Below are positions 25,304-36,452 of a DNA stretch of 64,000 nucleotides, in pieces (position 1 is the first letter of the stretch; the number at the start of each line of letters is the position of its first letter). The notes beneath the pieces are model-generated. The model was not told the origin of the DNA and did no database searches. It saw only the letters and a program-made list of their open reading frames with translations. Source of the DNA: Copromyces sp. CBS 386.78 (Eukaryota; Ascomycota; Sordariomycetes; Sordariales; Sordariaceae); assembly GCA_030685235.1 (NCBI GenBank), contig MU839154.1:62001-126000 (forward strand), read 5' to 3'. The translations under genes were made by a program, and so were the position numbers.

Positions 25304-25837
25304 AGCCGCTTGGAAGTAATTCCGGGCGTGCTCGAGCAGGCTGCTCTAAGCTGAGAGCGGATGTGGCCGATTGAAGCTTGCGGGTGAAGTTGCAAGAGCT
25401 CTCAAGATCAAGAAGAAGAAACAAAGGACTGGGATGAGAGGTTCCAGTTTCTGGGGAAGTGGCAATGCCAAGCCTTTTGAGCTTGGGGGTTCTCTGGGAT
25501 TACATAACATCATGCGCGCTACTGATTGCTAACAGATTCGCACTGATACTATATTCGAATGGAGCTGCGCACTAACAGACGCTAACACCCCTCGTCCAAG
25601 ACAAGATAACGTAGACTGCAACTGGCCACAACCATGACATGGCCGTAAACACCAAGACGGGTTTCATTATTCCTCTCATTACTTTTATTCCTCTCATTGG
25701 TCCTCAATGTAACTCACGGTCCCCAGAGGTATTTACAGCCCATTCAAACTCGTTGGTATCTTATCAATTTGCCATTGGCCTCTTACTCTGGAGTCCACGT
25801 CGACTTATCCTGGACGAGCACACTCACCATCCTCCCC
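25304..25837. other. Short intergenic spacer
   Basis: About 0.5 kb holding the promoter of the F-box gene and the 3' UTR of the lactonase relic. Nothing else recognised. Confidence 0.5.
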
Positions 25838-27347
25838 TCAATAAAGCTGACCAGGGAACGCCCCCTCTGCCTTCAACGTAGCGAAGTAAAGCTCAGTCTC
25901 AGCTAGGATCACCATCCGACCCTTTCCAGCGAATTGGAAGTTGGCGACCGTGCTGCCAATCCAGATCTTGCCGAGCAGCTTTCCGGACGGGTTGAACACA
26001 TGCACGCCGTCGCCGCAGCCCGCGTACAGGTTGCCCTTGGTGTCGACGTGGACGCCATCCGGCACGCCGGTCGCGATAAAGGCGAAAGTCTTGCGGTTGG
26101 AGAAGGTACCGTCCTCTTCAACGTCGTAGCGGTAGCTTTTTTTGTTTGAAAAAGACTGTCAGCGGCGTCGCGAGCTGGTGGCTGGAAAACAAAAACTCAC
26201 ATGCTCGATGGGAAGGACGAATTACGCCCGAAGAAGCCCTGGATGACGCCGGTGTCGGTCACGTAGGCGTGGAGACCGTCTGGGGAGAAGGTGATGCCTA
26301 GTTCGGGTTAGTTACGTCTCACCTCCCTTCGCAAAAACCGACGACGGGAATTTCTTCCATCTACTTACCATTAGGCATGTTAAACCCATCAGCCGCAACG
26401 GCCACGGCCCCCGTGGTCTCGTTAAACCTCCAAACCTGCTTCTGAATCACAGTCTCGGGCCGGAAATCCTGGACATAGCCGTAGGTGGTATCGGTAAAGT
26501 AAATCTCCCCGGTGCGCGGGTTGATGGCAACGTCATTGATCGAGTTGAACTGACGGCCAAAGTAGTTGTCCAGGATGACCGTGGCGTTGTAAGGAGCATT
26601 GGTTGACATAACATAAAGCGCCGGAGCAACTCTGCTACCCTGTCCCTCGCCGGCGAAGAGAATTCTGTTCCTGTAGTTCGTTCCGCCTAATAAAAACGGT
26701 TAGTATCATGTCGTTCCCAAGACCCCCTTTTCTCTCGTTCCTCTCCTACACCGTGGGTTCAGGACATACCGTTAGGGTTTGATGATAGCAGGAGTCGCGG
26801 CCACCAAGTGAACATCGACCTTGCCAGTGGCATTTCTCTCAGCCGCTACCTGGGCTGTCACTTGTGAAAGCGATATCCTCTGAATGACGGCCGACTTGTT
26901 TAGTCCAGTGCCAGCGGCGGGATCACCCGCGTTTTTGCACAAAGAAGAAGTCATCCGTGGACGGGACCCAGACAGCAGCCTCATGGAACCTCGGGTTTGT
27001 TCCAGACGAGTTGAGAAGCGTAAGAGTTGGGTTGGCCCCAATAATCTCCAGGAACTCTTCATCGTAGATGTGGAAGGGCTTCTCGAAGAGAGACTCCTTT
27101 GTCGTTCCAGGCGGGATGAAGAGCTGCTCGCACACACAAGGTGTGACAGGTTAGCGATGACGACATCAAAACATGGAGATTCCTACTCTGGCAGACATAC
27201 AGTGGTAGAATTCGCTACAGTAGGAGGCGGCACGTCCCCCAGAACGTTGAAGCTCTTCTGGTCGATGACCTGAGCCTGAGCCGGAACATCGACGGCCTTG
27301 GCAGTAGTTGCCAGAAGCAACACGAGAGGTGTATGAGCGCGGACCAT
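25838..27347 (-). pseudogene. Secreted SMP-30/gluconolactonase-like lactonohydrolase, disrupted by two frameshifts
   Basis: Reads as a secreted six-bladed propeller lactonase of the fungal lactonohydrolase type, with five exons: 27347-27201, 27123-26770, 26686-26369, 26297-26201 and 26135-25838. The signal peptide is MVRAHTPLVLLLATTAKA. Family signatures include FHEAAVWVPSTDDFFFVQ, FNSINDVAINPRTGEIYFTD, GFNMPNGITFSPDG, and VPDGVHVDTKGNLYAG near the end. All five splice junctions except those touching the breaks keep frame. Exon 2 breaks twice. After DFFFVQ the frame must shift by one base in an A5 run (26935 area) to continue as NAGDPAAGTGLNKS, and before the exon end one extra base near 26774 makes a TAA. 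Removing one base at each place would restore phase to exon 3. Either this is a recent pseudogene or these are two sequence errors. Confidence 0.75.
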
Positions 27348-29227
27348 GGTGATGATGGCTTTGGTCTCTGAATTTATGACGGAACGGCCAGATCAATCAG
27401 GAGATCTACGGCCTTCGACGGTGTGTGGTCACACCAAGTATATATGGAAGAAGTCCGTCATTGGTTTTCATTTTTCCCGATCAAGTTCGGTCAAGTTTAA
27501 GCTTCACCGCCGACACCGTCATCCCTCGTCTTGGCCCCCGGGCCGATTCCATGGAATTTTGGTCCCTTGCCAAGTTGTGGAACCATCTCACGATGATCAC
27601 AAACTTGTTTGGTCTTTGCACGTCGTCCTAGTTCTCAGCTACTAGTTTAGCGTGCCCCCATTTTGAACCCCCACGTAGAACTGTCCTTCCAACTTGGCAT
27701 CGCCGCTCTCAATCTCAAGAGATCGCATCTTCTTACTCCTCATTATATGCGACGTGGTATAGCATTTGGGACATGTCGATAGGACCTATGTATGCACTTA
27801 CGGATTCTGACAGTACGTTAAGTTGGACAAAAGTGAGGTTATACCGACCGGCAGTTTAGCGATTGGCTGGCCAATTCGTGGTGGACAGTGGGCGGCTGTA
27901 AGTGGAATAACATCTTTTGGAGGCTTTCTTTAGGGTGAAAGAGGCGGGACTTTGCTTGTAGAGTATCGTGATGAGTGATCCTAGAGGTAATGATAATCGG
28001 TCTTTTCTTGTTCGAAAGTAAGAGTAAGTTACCTCTAACCATTGATCGACCTGTGACAGGAGTGACGGCCAACTGAGAGGAAGTACGGACAGTTCTTGTA
28101 CTAGAGGTACTCTTAGGTACTCGGAGTACTTCAACATCGTTCCTCACCACGACCCTCTGCGAAACCAACGTGCTAGCCACTTTGGCCATCTGTAGACATG
28201 GAAGTATCGGGACATTCAAGATCACTCACTCCCTAGCCTCTAACGGCCCGAAAAGCATCTTCATCATCAAAAAACTTATCATTAAGTTATCAAGACAACT
28301 CAGCTGCTCAAGAATCAGTGAGCCAATGATCCACAATGAAGCCGAGTCCAGTTCTAGAGAAGGTAAAGGTATAACATGGAATTTCCGAGCCCGGTGTCCC
28401 GCAACCCACGTACATAGATCGAACATGGCCGATTTCCTTCCTTCCTTCCTTCCCCGGTTCCATTTCACCTCTAGTACACGCATAAACACGGCTCGGCACA
28501 TACGAGTCACTCAGTCTTCGGACGGCCTCCATCCACTCACCCACGAGTCAATCAACGACACATAACACCTAGACAGCTAGACGGAACAAAACTGCCTTTC
28601 TTCCCGGCTCATAATTCTCACACACTGCCGGTTAAATGACGGGACTCATATTAAATCACTTTGCTGACTTTTGCCAGGCCGGTGAAATGGCCAATCCCGT
28701 TATTCTGGTGTATTGCTTGACTGGCCCAGGAAGTCCAGTGACCTCAAAAGATTTCATATGAGTGTCGCATGCTACAAGACTGGCTCGATGTTTTGATAAT
28801 CTGGGAGCCTGGGTTGAATTTGCTTGTTCCCGGTAGATGGACGCTGTGACACACAGAATCTGAGGCCCCGGACGCTTTTTCTCTTTCTTTGCCGTAATGT
28901 GTTACAGAGGTCAGATAATCTTCAGAGTAAAGCCGAGGAAGCCCACGCGGGCGTTCAAACGCACGAATGGCGATGTGGCTCGTAATTGTGGTTGTGGAGA
29001 CTCTGATGTTCTTGGACAGTTATTTTGATGGCGTCCGTAACTGGGTTACGCAGGCAGAGTTGCCGTAGACGTAATAAAGTGGCCGTTTGCCTCTCATCTT
29101 GTGTGGTAGGCTCTGACTATTCCTTATATCCGCGTCCACAATCTTTGTCTTGCATCTTTCTGCACCTCCTCGTGCAGCACTTTCGCAGTCAAGCTAATTT
29201 CCCATCTTTCAACAACCATCCACAGCC
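27348..29227. other. Divergent intergenic region, lactonase / AA9
   Basis: Nearly 1.9 kb between two divergently transcribed genes of extracellular carbohydrate metabolism, so it probably holds both promoters. A TTCC tetranucleotide run lies near 28436-28452. Open frames at 27839-28225 minus and 28170-28565 plus overlap and show no domain. Confidence 0.5.
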
Positions 29228-30477
29228 ATGAAGTCCTCATTGCTCGCCATCCTAACCGCCGCCCTAGCTGCCATGGAAGTAACCGGCCACGCAATCTTCC
29301 AACAACTCTGGGTAGACGGCACCGACTACGGCTCGACCTGCAACCGCCTCCCCACCTCCAACTCCCCCGTCACCAACGTGGGAAGCCGAGATTTCGTTTG
29401 TAATGCCGGTACCAAGGGTGTCAGTGGAAAATGCCCCGTAAAGGCAGGCGGGACCGTGACGGTTGAAATGCACCAGGTGAGTTCCTTCTTCCCCGTGATT
29501 CCCTCCCAAACGCCCCTTCCTTCCTTTCCAAGACCCCACCCGCACGGTTCAGTGCCCATCCCACCTCAACGCGATCACTACCTAACGCGAGCATCTTTTA
29601 ACCCAAAACAGCAACCAGGCGACCGCTCCTGCAAATCCGAAGCCATAGGCGGCGCCCACTGGGGTCCCGTACAGATCTACCTCTCCAAAGTCTCCGACGC
29701 CTTAACAGCCGACGGTTCCTCGGGGGGCTGGTTCAAGATCTTCTCCAACGCCTGGTCCAAAAAGTCCGGCGGCCGCGTAGGCGACGACGACAACTGGGGC
29801 ACGCGCGACCTCAACGCCTGCTGCGGACGGATGGACGTGCCCATCCCCAAGGACCTGCCCAATGGCGATTACTTGTTGCGTGCCGAGGCGTTGGCGCTGC
29901 ATACGGCTGGCCAGAGTGGCGGGGCGCAGTTTTGTATTTCTTGTTATCAGATTACGGTTTCTGGTGGTAGCGGGTCGGGGAGTGTGAGTTATGCGACGGT
30001 CAAGTTTCCGGGGGCGTATAAGGCTAGTGATCCGGGCATTCAGATCAATATCCATGCGGCGGTTAGTAATTATGTGGCGCCGGGCCCGGCAGTGGTAAGC
30101 GGGGGGTTGACGAAGCAGGCTGGTTCGGGGTGTACCGGGTGTGAGTCGACTTGTAAGGTGGGCAGCTCGCCATCGGCGGTGGCGCCGGGTGGAAAGCCGG
30201 CAAGTGGTGGGTCGGATGGGAATGCACCAGAGGTGGGCGAGCCGAGTACTGGTGGTGGGGATAGTCCGAGTGCGCCGGGTGCTTGCGCGGTCGCTGCTTA
30301 TGGACAATGTGGTGGAAATGGATACTCTGGGTGCACTCAGTGCGCGGTAAGTAAACTCTTCCTTGACATGAAGGCGTGGATGAAGGCTGAGCTGACAATG
30401 GTGAAAACCGACAGAGCGGATACACCTGCAAGGCTGTCTCGCCCCCTTATTACTGGCAGTGCGCACCAGCTTCGTAA
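29228..30477 (+). CDS. AA9 lytic polysaccharide monooxygenase with CBM1, axial Tyr replaced by Cys
   Basis: Secreted copper enzyme family acting on cellulose-type glucans. Exons are 29228-29476, 29612-30346 and 30415-30477, giving 348 residues. The 20-residue signal peptide ends ...MEVTG, so His21 becomes the N-terminal His of the copper brace. The second brace His is H99 in GGAHWGPV (mature 79). The family core block Q-x-Y-x-x-C appears as QFCISCYQ (residues 189-196), with Cys191 (codon TGT, 29933-29935) in place of the axial Tyr. A Gly/Ser/Pro linker (about 255-305) leads to a C-terminal CBM1 cellulose-binding module, YGQCGGNGYSGC then GYTCKAV and PPYYWQCAPAS, split by intron 2. AA9 identity is secure; whether this form is active is open. 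Confidence 0.93.
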
Positions 30478-30645
30478 GGTTGTAACGAAGGCCCATAGCC
30501 GAACGTCATCACTGGTTTAGTGTCCTGCTCATAGGTGACTGCGGGCCGGCGTTGAATTGCTACCGGGTCAGCAAGGTAGATGATGAGGTATAGATAGTCA
30601 GCACCTGTTGTGTTTGCAAAGCGAAATTCCATATGGATCAACCGC

Positions 30646-32151
30646 TTATTCGAAGTCCTTTTCAACTCTCCACTGGTCTTGCAACTTGAGTTGCGTCTTT
30701 TTCGCAATGTCACATCCTTGGTGACCCCATTTCTCGCTGTAGATTTTTCTTCCAGCTTCTGTCAGGAGTTGAAAAGCACGGGCAAACCCTTCTGGATCGT
30801 AGTAGTATGGCTCTCCCAGACCACCTTGCTGGCTTGTCTGCCATCTGTTTCGCTGGTGGTCGCCATCGCGGTATTTGTGGGCGCCCATGTCAATTCCCAC
30901 CTGGTTGAGGATGCGGAAATATTCTTTCTGGTCCGTGGGCATGGCCGTCGTGTTCGAATAGACTTTTTCGCCGTTGGACCCTTCCTTCACCTTCCACTTG
31001 CCCTTCTCCTTGATACTCGCCTCCTGATCCGGCGGCAGAGGATTCGGGTCCACAAACCCCGGAACAACCGCCGGGTTCCGGTACAGCGCCTCCAAATCCG
31101 TCATGACGCTCGAATCATCATTTATGATGCCCGCCCTCCGATGCTTCATCGTCCAACCATCCATCTCCAGCTTCCCATTCATATCGCAATCAGTCGCATA
31201 GTACGGAATCATCGAGTCCCACCCGCCCACCGCCTCTAGGGCCGCCCGATTCACCAACGTCAAGTGATCGTACTGAAACCAGCGGAACCCCCACCTCTCC
31301 TTCCTCGCCACCGTCGTATTGATCTCTCTCAGACAATTCTCATAAATCGTCCTATACCCTTCCTCGCCCGCCCCGAATGGGTTCATAACCGTCGCCTTCT
31401 TATCCTCCTCGTCATAAGTTTCCCACTCCCTATCGCCCGGCCTGCGCTCCTGATCGGGGCCGTCCTCAAACGAAAACACCAGCACGTCCTGGTGGCTGTA
31501 AAAGTAATACTGGTGATTCTCCTGGTAGGCCACGTCGAGAAAAAAGTTCTGCATCTGCGCAAAGTTGAGCAGCACGGGCGTCTGGATCACGTTCACGCCC
31601 AGCCGTTTGAGTGTGGTGTGATTGAGGAAGAAGGGGTTTTGTAAAGACAAAAGACCGGCCCGGTTGGAGTTGTGCACGCCGGTGTTCTCGACGACGTAGA
31701 TGCCGGAGGCGGGCCAGCCGGCGGTGATGTACGAGACCACGGCTTGCAGGAGCATGGGCCATTGGCGCGTGAAGCCGATGAAGAGCGGGGGAGGGCGAGA
31801 GAGGCCGTAGTGGAGGTGTAAGTCGGGGTGGGGAACGTTGTAGGCAGGGATTGGGGGAGGAAGGACGTCCTTGGAAGTGGTGGCGAGCAAAGGGAAAGGG
31901 TCGGTGATGGGCGGGGGAGGGTTCTTTGGAGGAGGTTTATATTTGGGCGGCTGAGGCCCTAGAGGCTTGTTGTCGGCCACGGGTTGATTACTAGCGTGAT
32001 TGTTGTCGTCGTTAAGGATCGGAATTGTCTTGAGCAGTCGGTTGGCTGTTGGGCTGTCTCTGTAGGCATGCAAGAAGCCAAATGTGAGGCCGAGAAAACA
32101 GAAGACAAGAATCGAGAGACGCGCAACGCGTGGGTTCATGGTCGCGATCAT
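30646..32151 (-). CDS. Type II membrane protein, glycosyltransferase-like
   Basis: Single-exon, 501 residues, converging on the AA9 gene with about 170 bp between their ends. One N-terminal membrane anchor (residues 11-29, LSILVFCFLGLTFGF) is followed by a Pro-rich stem (about 60-105), the usual Golgi type II layout. The luminal domain contains FIGFTRQWPMLLQAVVSY, then YYFYSHQDVLVF with H220-Q221-D222, GGWDSMIPYYATDCDMNG (309-325) and MKHRRAGIINDDSS. These resemble the GT-A fold pattern of a metal-binding D-x-D-like site and a GGWD/D-x-D acceptor region. Several N-x-S/T sites are present. Donor and acceptor sugars are unknown. A start at M5 (32139) is equally possible. Confidence 0.75.
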   Translation of the reverse strand: MIATMNPRVARLSILVFCFLGLTFGFLHAYRDSPTANRLLKTIPILNDDNNHASNQPVADNKPLGPQPPKYKPPPKNPPPPITDPFPLLATTSKDVLPPPIPAYNVPHPDLHLHYGLSRPPPLFIGFTRQWPMLLQAVVSYITAGWPASGIYVVENTGVHNSNRAGLLSLQNPFFLNHTTLKRLGVNVIQTPVLLNFAQMQNFFLDVAYQENHQYYFYSHQDVLVFSFEDGPDQERRPGDREWETYDEEDKKATVMNPFGAGEEGYRTIYENCLREINTTVARKERWGFRWFQYDHLTLVNRAALEAVGGWDSMIPYYATDCDMNGKLEMDGWTMKHRRAGIINDDSSVMTDLEALYRNPAVVPGFVDPNPLPPDQEASIKEKGKWKVKEGSNGEKVYSNTTAMPTDQKEYFRILNQVGIDMGAHKYRDGDHQRNRWQTSQQGGLGEPYYYDPEGFARAFQLLTEAGRKIYSEKWGHQGCDIAKKTQLKLQDQWRVEKDFE

Positions 32152-33461
32152 GGTGGCGGATGTACCAAAATGACAGCTGGCTGCATTCTATAGCAGTTAA
32201 TATCGCGTGGTGTTTCGCTTTGTTGAGAAGTCGAAGGTTTGATTTTTGGCTCAGGGTGCGATGGAAGGTGGAGAGAACAAATGACTTCGGCGGGAGCAGC
32301 CGAGGTTTTGTCGTTGAGAGAAAGTTTTGCTGAAACCAAAAGATCGGATGCAAGGGGTTTGGTCACGGCCCGTCAACCGGCGGCTGGTTTCTGATACGAT
32401 TCAGGGTCGCCATTCCCGTCTTGGAGTCAAACACATAGTCTCGACGGATGTTTGCTGCCGAAGGGTTCGGTGTAACGCGTTGGTTAGTAGTAAGAAGGTG
32501 GGATCAATGCTGACTGTAATTTTACTATGCAGTAGGCCGGGTGTATTGGCAGTGGCTGGTGGACAGCTAGCGCTTCGTATCGAGAAGAGTAGTGCATAGG
32601 CTTCCGATTCATGTTGTACATTTTCAGTATCCGTTCAATTGGAGTTATACGTATGTACCGCTGTCAAGTTCCTTGAACTGACTCGGATGATTGAAGAGGC
32701 ACTTTGAGACTAGAATTGTTGTGCTTCGTGGATGGACCCTTGGATGCGGTGGAATCGGAAAACAGACCGGGGAATGCCGAGACGAAACGTTGCCAAGCAA
32801 GTGCAGGTGGGGCATCACGACAATCCGTTCTCCACAATCGCCCGCCCCCCGCCCGACTTAGTTTCCCCACTTATGACCTCTCTTCCACTTCCATCTTTTG
32901 TTAATTGAGACAACTCTGTCACACCCGAGCCTAGCAACATACGCAGCTTATTTCAACGACCATAAAAACATTGTGATGGTTCCTCAGGATACCCACCGAA
33001 TGATATACTCCCGACGAAGTCTTTGCACCACACGAACGAAAGGGCCGGGCCGGCCGATTCCTTGAATCGACACGGACAAACAAATCCCAATGCTCGACGA
33101 CACTGCTTCCTTCTTTCCATGCCACGCGATATCGACCAGATTTGTTTCTGCCCAAAGACAACGTAACTCGAAAATGATACTCCCTTGAGAGCTCATCAAT
33201 GAGGTTCCATCGACGGGCATAATTAACAGTTCGGGGTCCAACAGGCCGGCCCCCAATTCATTCAGCCGGAGAGCCAATACCAGGCCTGTTGTAGATGGAC
33301 CCATATCGCGTGGTTACATCTCGCCCGGAGAGCTCCAACTGATAACGACTCTGAAGTGATCAACACTGCGTCGACATTTACCTTTGGGACTACCGTAGTG
33401 TAACATCACCTGCCGGTTTAGTTCCCTACCTGTATCGCCTGGCTGGGCCTTTACAGATATA
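32152..33461. other. Divergent promoter region
   Basis: About 1.3 kb between the divergently transcribed glycosyltransferase-like gene and the permease gene. Small open frames only; no other feature recognised. Confidence 0.5.
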
Positions 33462-35246
33462 ATGGCACACCGCCCTCCAGGAATGGTCCCTACGGGCACC
33501 GGAAGTTCCTCTCATTACCATGAACGGTCACCTTTGCTTCTCGCCAACAACAGCGACGAGGACAACGACCTTGACTCCCCGGTCGAATTTATTCTCGAAC
33601 ATCGAGCCACCCAAAAGCCCACCATGGACAAACCCAACAACAACAAAACAGATGCCACCATCAAGGCCATCCAGCACGACACCGACCTATCCTCCGCCAT
33701 CGCCTTCGAACGCTCCCTCACCTTCCTCGAAGCCTGCAAGCTCTACCCCGCCGCCATCCTCTGGTCCGCCTTCGTCTCCATGGGCGTAATAATGCTCGCC
33801 TTCGACCCGCAACTCCTCGGCAACCTCTACGCCATGCCGCAATTCCGCAAAGACTTCGGCTACCTTTTTGAAGGCGACTACATCATCAGCGCGCCCTGGC
33901 AGACGGGGCTATCGATGGGTAACCCCGTGGGCCAAGTCGTTGGCGCCTTGATCGCGGGGTACCCGATGGAGCGGTTTGGGCGAAAATGGACTTTTGGGAC
34001 TTGTGTGGTGATGACGGCTTGTCTTATTTTCATCCAGTTCTTTGCAAGATCGCTGCCGGTTTTGTTGGTTGGTGAGCTTTTGGGTGGTCTCGTGCTGGGG
34101 TGTTATGCTGTCATTGCGCCCGCTTATTCGAGCGAGGTGTGTCCGATGGCGATAAGGGGCGTGTTGACGAGTTATGTCAATTTGTGCTTTGTTATTGGAC
34201 AACTGCTGGGAAACAGTGTGTGCGCGGGCACGAGTAAACTGGGTGATCATTGGGCTTATTCCATCCCGTTTGCGCTGCAGTGGTTTTGGTGTTTGGTTAT
34301 ATTGCCGGGGCTAGTGTGGGTGCCGGAAAGTCCGTGGTGGTTGGTCAGGAAGGGGAGGCTGGATGAGGCGGAGATGGTGCTGCGCAGGCTGGCGTCGGAG
34401 AAGGTCGATGTGGGAAAGACGTTGGCGGTGATTGTGGAGACGGATCGGTTAGAGCAGGAATTGGAGATGGGGAGTACTTATTGGGATTGTTTCAGAGGGG
34501 TGAATCATCGTAGGACGGAGATTTCGATGGGGGTGTATTGTACGCAGGTATTGAGTGGGATTTACTTGATCAACTATGGGACGTATTTCTTTCAGCTTGC
34601 TGGGTTGGATACTGATGAAGCGTTCAACATGGGGATTGGGTTTCTAGGTGAGCCACTGCCCTGTCTATCAACCTCTCTCTCTCTCACCTCAAGCTAACCC
34701 GGTCTTACCCCAGCCGTCGGCTTCCTAGGCACTATCCTCTCCTGGCCGCTCCTCATCCGCTACGGCCGCCGAAAGATCTACAACACGGGCCTCCTCATCC
34801 TCGTCATCCTGCAAATCATCATCGGCATCCTCGACTGCATCCCCGGCCGACCCGGCGGTGTAATATGGGCCGAATCCTCCCTGATGCTGGCGTGGAACTT
34901 CTTCTACGACATCTCCATCGGTCCCGTCTGCTTCGTCATCCTGTCTGAAGCCAGCGCGACCAGGGTCCGATCGAAGAGCATCGCCCTTGCGACTGCCGCT
35001 CAGGGCGCTCTCGGCTGCGTGATGACGGTTGCGATTCCGTACATGATCAACCCTGACCAGGCAAACATGCAAGGGAAACTGGGTTTCTTCTTCGGGGGAC
35101 TTGCTGCGTTGTGCTTGATGTGGTCGTATTTGAGAGTCCCCGAGACGAGCGGGAGAACGTATGAAGAGTTGGATATTTTGTTCGAGAGGAAGGTTGGAGC
35201 AAGGCAGTTTGAGGGGTACGTGATTGAGAGTGAGGGTGTTGACTAA
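33462..35246 (+). CDS. MFS sugar porter, alpha-glucoside/maltose permease type
   Basis: Twelve-helix proton-coupled sugar transporter of the plasma membrane. Two exons, 33462-34647 and 34714-35246, give about 572 residues with phase kept (GFL-A-VGFLG). Family motifs in order: FDPQLLGNLYAMPQFRKDFG in helix 1, MERFGRKWTFG (loop 2-3), EVCPMAIRG (loop 4-5), PESPWWLVRKGRLDEAE (after helix 6), YGRRKIY (loop 8-9) and PETSGRTYEELDILFE at the end of helix 12. The ending followed by KVGARQF is typical of fungal maltose/alpha-glucoside permeases. A hydrophilic N-terminus of about 90 residues precedes helix 1. The Arg usual in PESPRW is Trp here. Substrate inferred from subfamily only. Confidence 0.9.
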
Positions 35247-35398
35247 TGCGAGGCAGCGAGGGGTCACTTTGGCGCAAGAGGTGAGAGAGGTGAGGGCTTC
35301 ACCGTTTCGGTTTACGTAAGCTGGAGCATCCATGAGTGCCCGCGCATGTGGAAGGAGTCATATAAGGAAGAAGTTGGTCGTACTTTCTCAACAATTGA

Positions 35399-35643
35399 GG
35401 GACTCGTGGTCGAGCGGTGTGGTGCGCTGCTCTTTGGTCTGGCCAGCCAGGGGGCAGTGGCGTACACGTTCTGTGTTCCGTTGCGCACAGGGTAATTGAT
35501 AGCTGGGAGGTGCCCTGTGGTGTCCAGTAAAGCCCCTACACTACAGTGGCCGAGCCCCCAGAAAGCTCAGACCCAGCCGCGTATCCAACGGGTCGGAAAG
35601 GTCCCCAGTTCGAACCTGGGCTCGAGCCGTCCCTTCCTTTTTT
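35399..35643 (+). ncRNA. Candidate RNA polymerase III transcript with A and B boxes
   Basis: An A-box-like TGGTCGAGCGGT (35407-35418) is followed by a perfect tRNA-type T arm, CCCAG-TTCGAAC-CTGGG (35604-35620). A T6 run (35638-35643) then matches a Pol III terminator, with more T-runs beyond. The ends can pair: 35399-35403 with 35629-35633, 35408-35409 with 35627-35628, and 35411-35415 with 35620-35624. The box spacing of about 190 nt is too long for an ordinary tRNA, and I could not build a proper acceptor stem joined to the T arm. It could be a tRNA with a very long intron, a tRNA relic, or another Pol III RNA. Confidence 0.4.
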
Positions 35644-36452
35644 CGTCTTTTTTTGCTTTTTTTTTTTTTTGGTGAATTTGTTTTTATGACGGAAGGTGCG
35701 AGCGAGGTGGGCAAAGGAAACATGGCTAAAGTCTTGGGAAAGAAGACGCAGCTGGAATGGCAACAGCCCGTCACGGTCTTGAGCTGTAGGTCTCCCATCG
35801 CATTTTGTCTATTCCAAATCTTCAAGTCCCGAGGTTTCTCACCATTTCACCAAGCTGTCTTTGCTCAACCCCCCCTTCCATTCCCAAGTCGCGGATGACG
35901 GGACAGGCGAGCACATAGCCAGGTCCACCAAACTTCCAAAAGTTAGGAAGATATTGTGTTTCGTTAGGCAGGTTTCGGAAGAGGACATATGAACCAAAGT
36001 CCAAGTCTGGTTTCCTGTCTTCAAAACGTGTGACCTCCAAGTTCGCCACCTGAATTTAGGATCTTCACCAGAAAGGAGCGTATACTATATGGGAATGATG
36101 ATGTCTCTTATGCGCTTTCTGTTATGTCAATGTAATACCGGTGTCTTTGCCCTCTCAGATACCGGTTCGATTTCTGCTCTGTGTGCATGCTTGTCGCTGC
36201 CTCAAGTTGTAAGGAACGAGTTGTTGATAAACCTGTATTCATGATAACTCGCTGATTTCCCTGCTCTACCCCCCAAAACACGAGGTCTCCCACAATGAAA
36301 CGGCAACCTCAAACACCGGCCCATCCGCATTGAGGGCAAGAAAAGAAGAAAAGGAAAAAACGGAGAAACCGACAATCCTTTAAACTTGTTGAAGCTCTCC
36401 GGCGCTGTTGGTGGAGAAACTGCGGTTGCCCCTCTCCTTTCTCTTTCCTGAT
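35644..36452. other. Intergenic, no gene seen
   Basis: Includes a 15-base T-run near 35656-35670, just downstream of the candidate Pol III gene. Open frames in 35653-36049 have no domain. Confidence 0.45.

Noticed and set aside
35594..35633. Ordinary tRNA with the T arm at 35604-35620
   Set aside because: The T arm is perfect, but no 5' acceptor strand within normal distance pairs with the sequence after it. Kept only as a general Pol III candidate.
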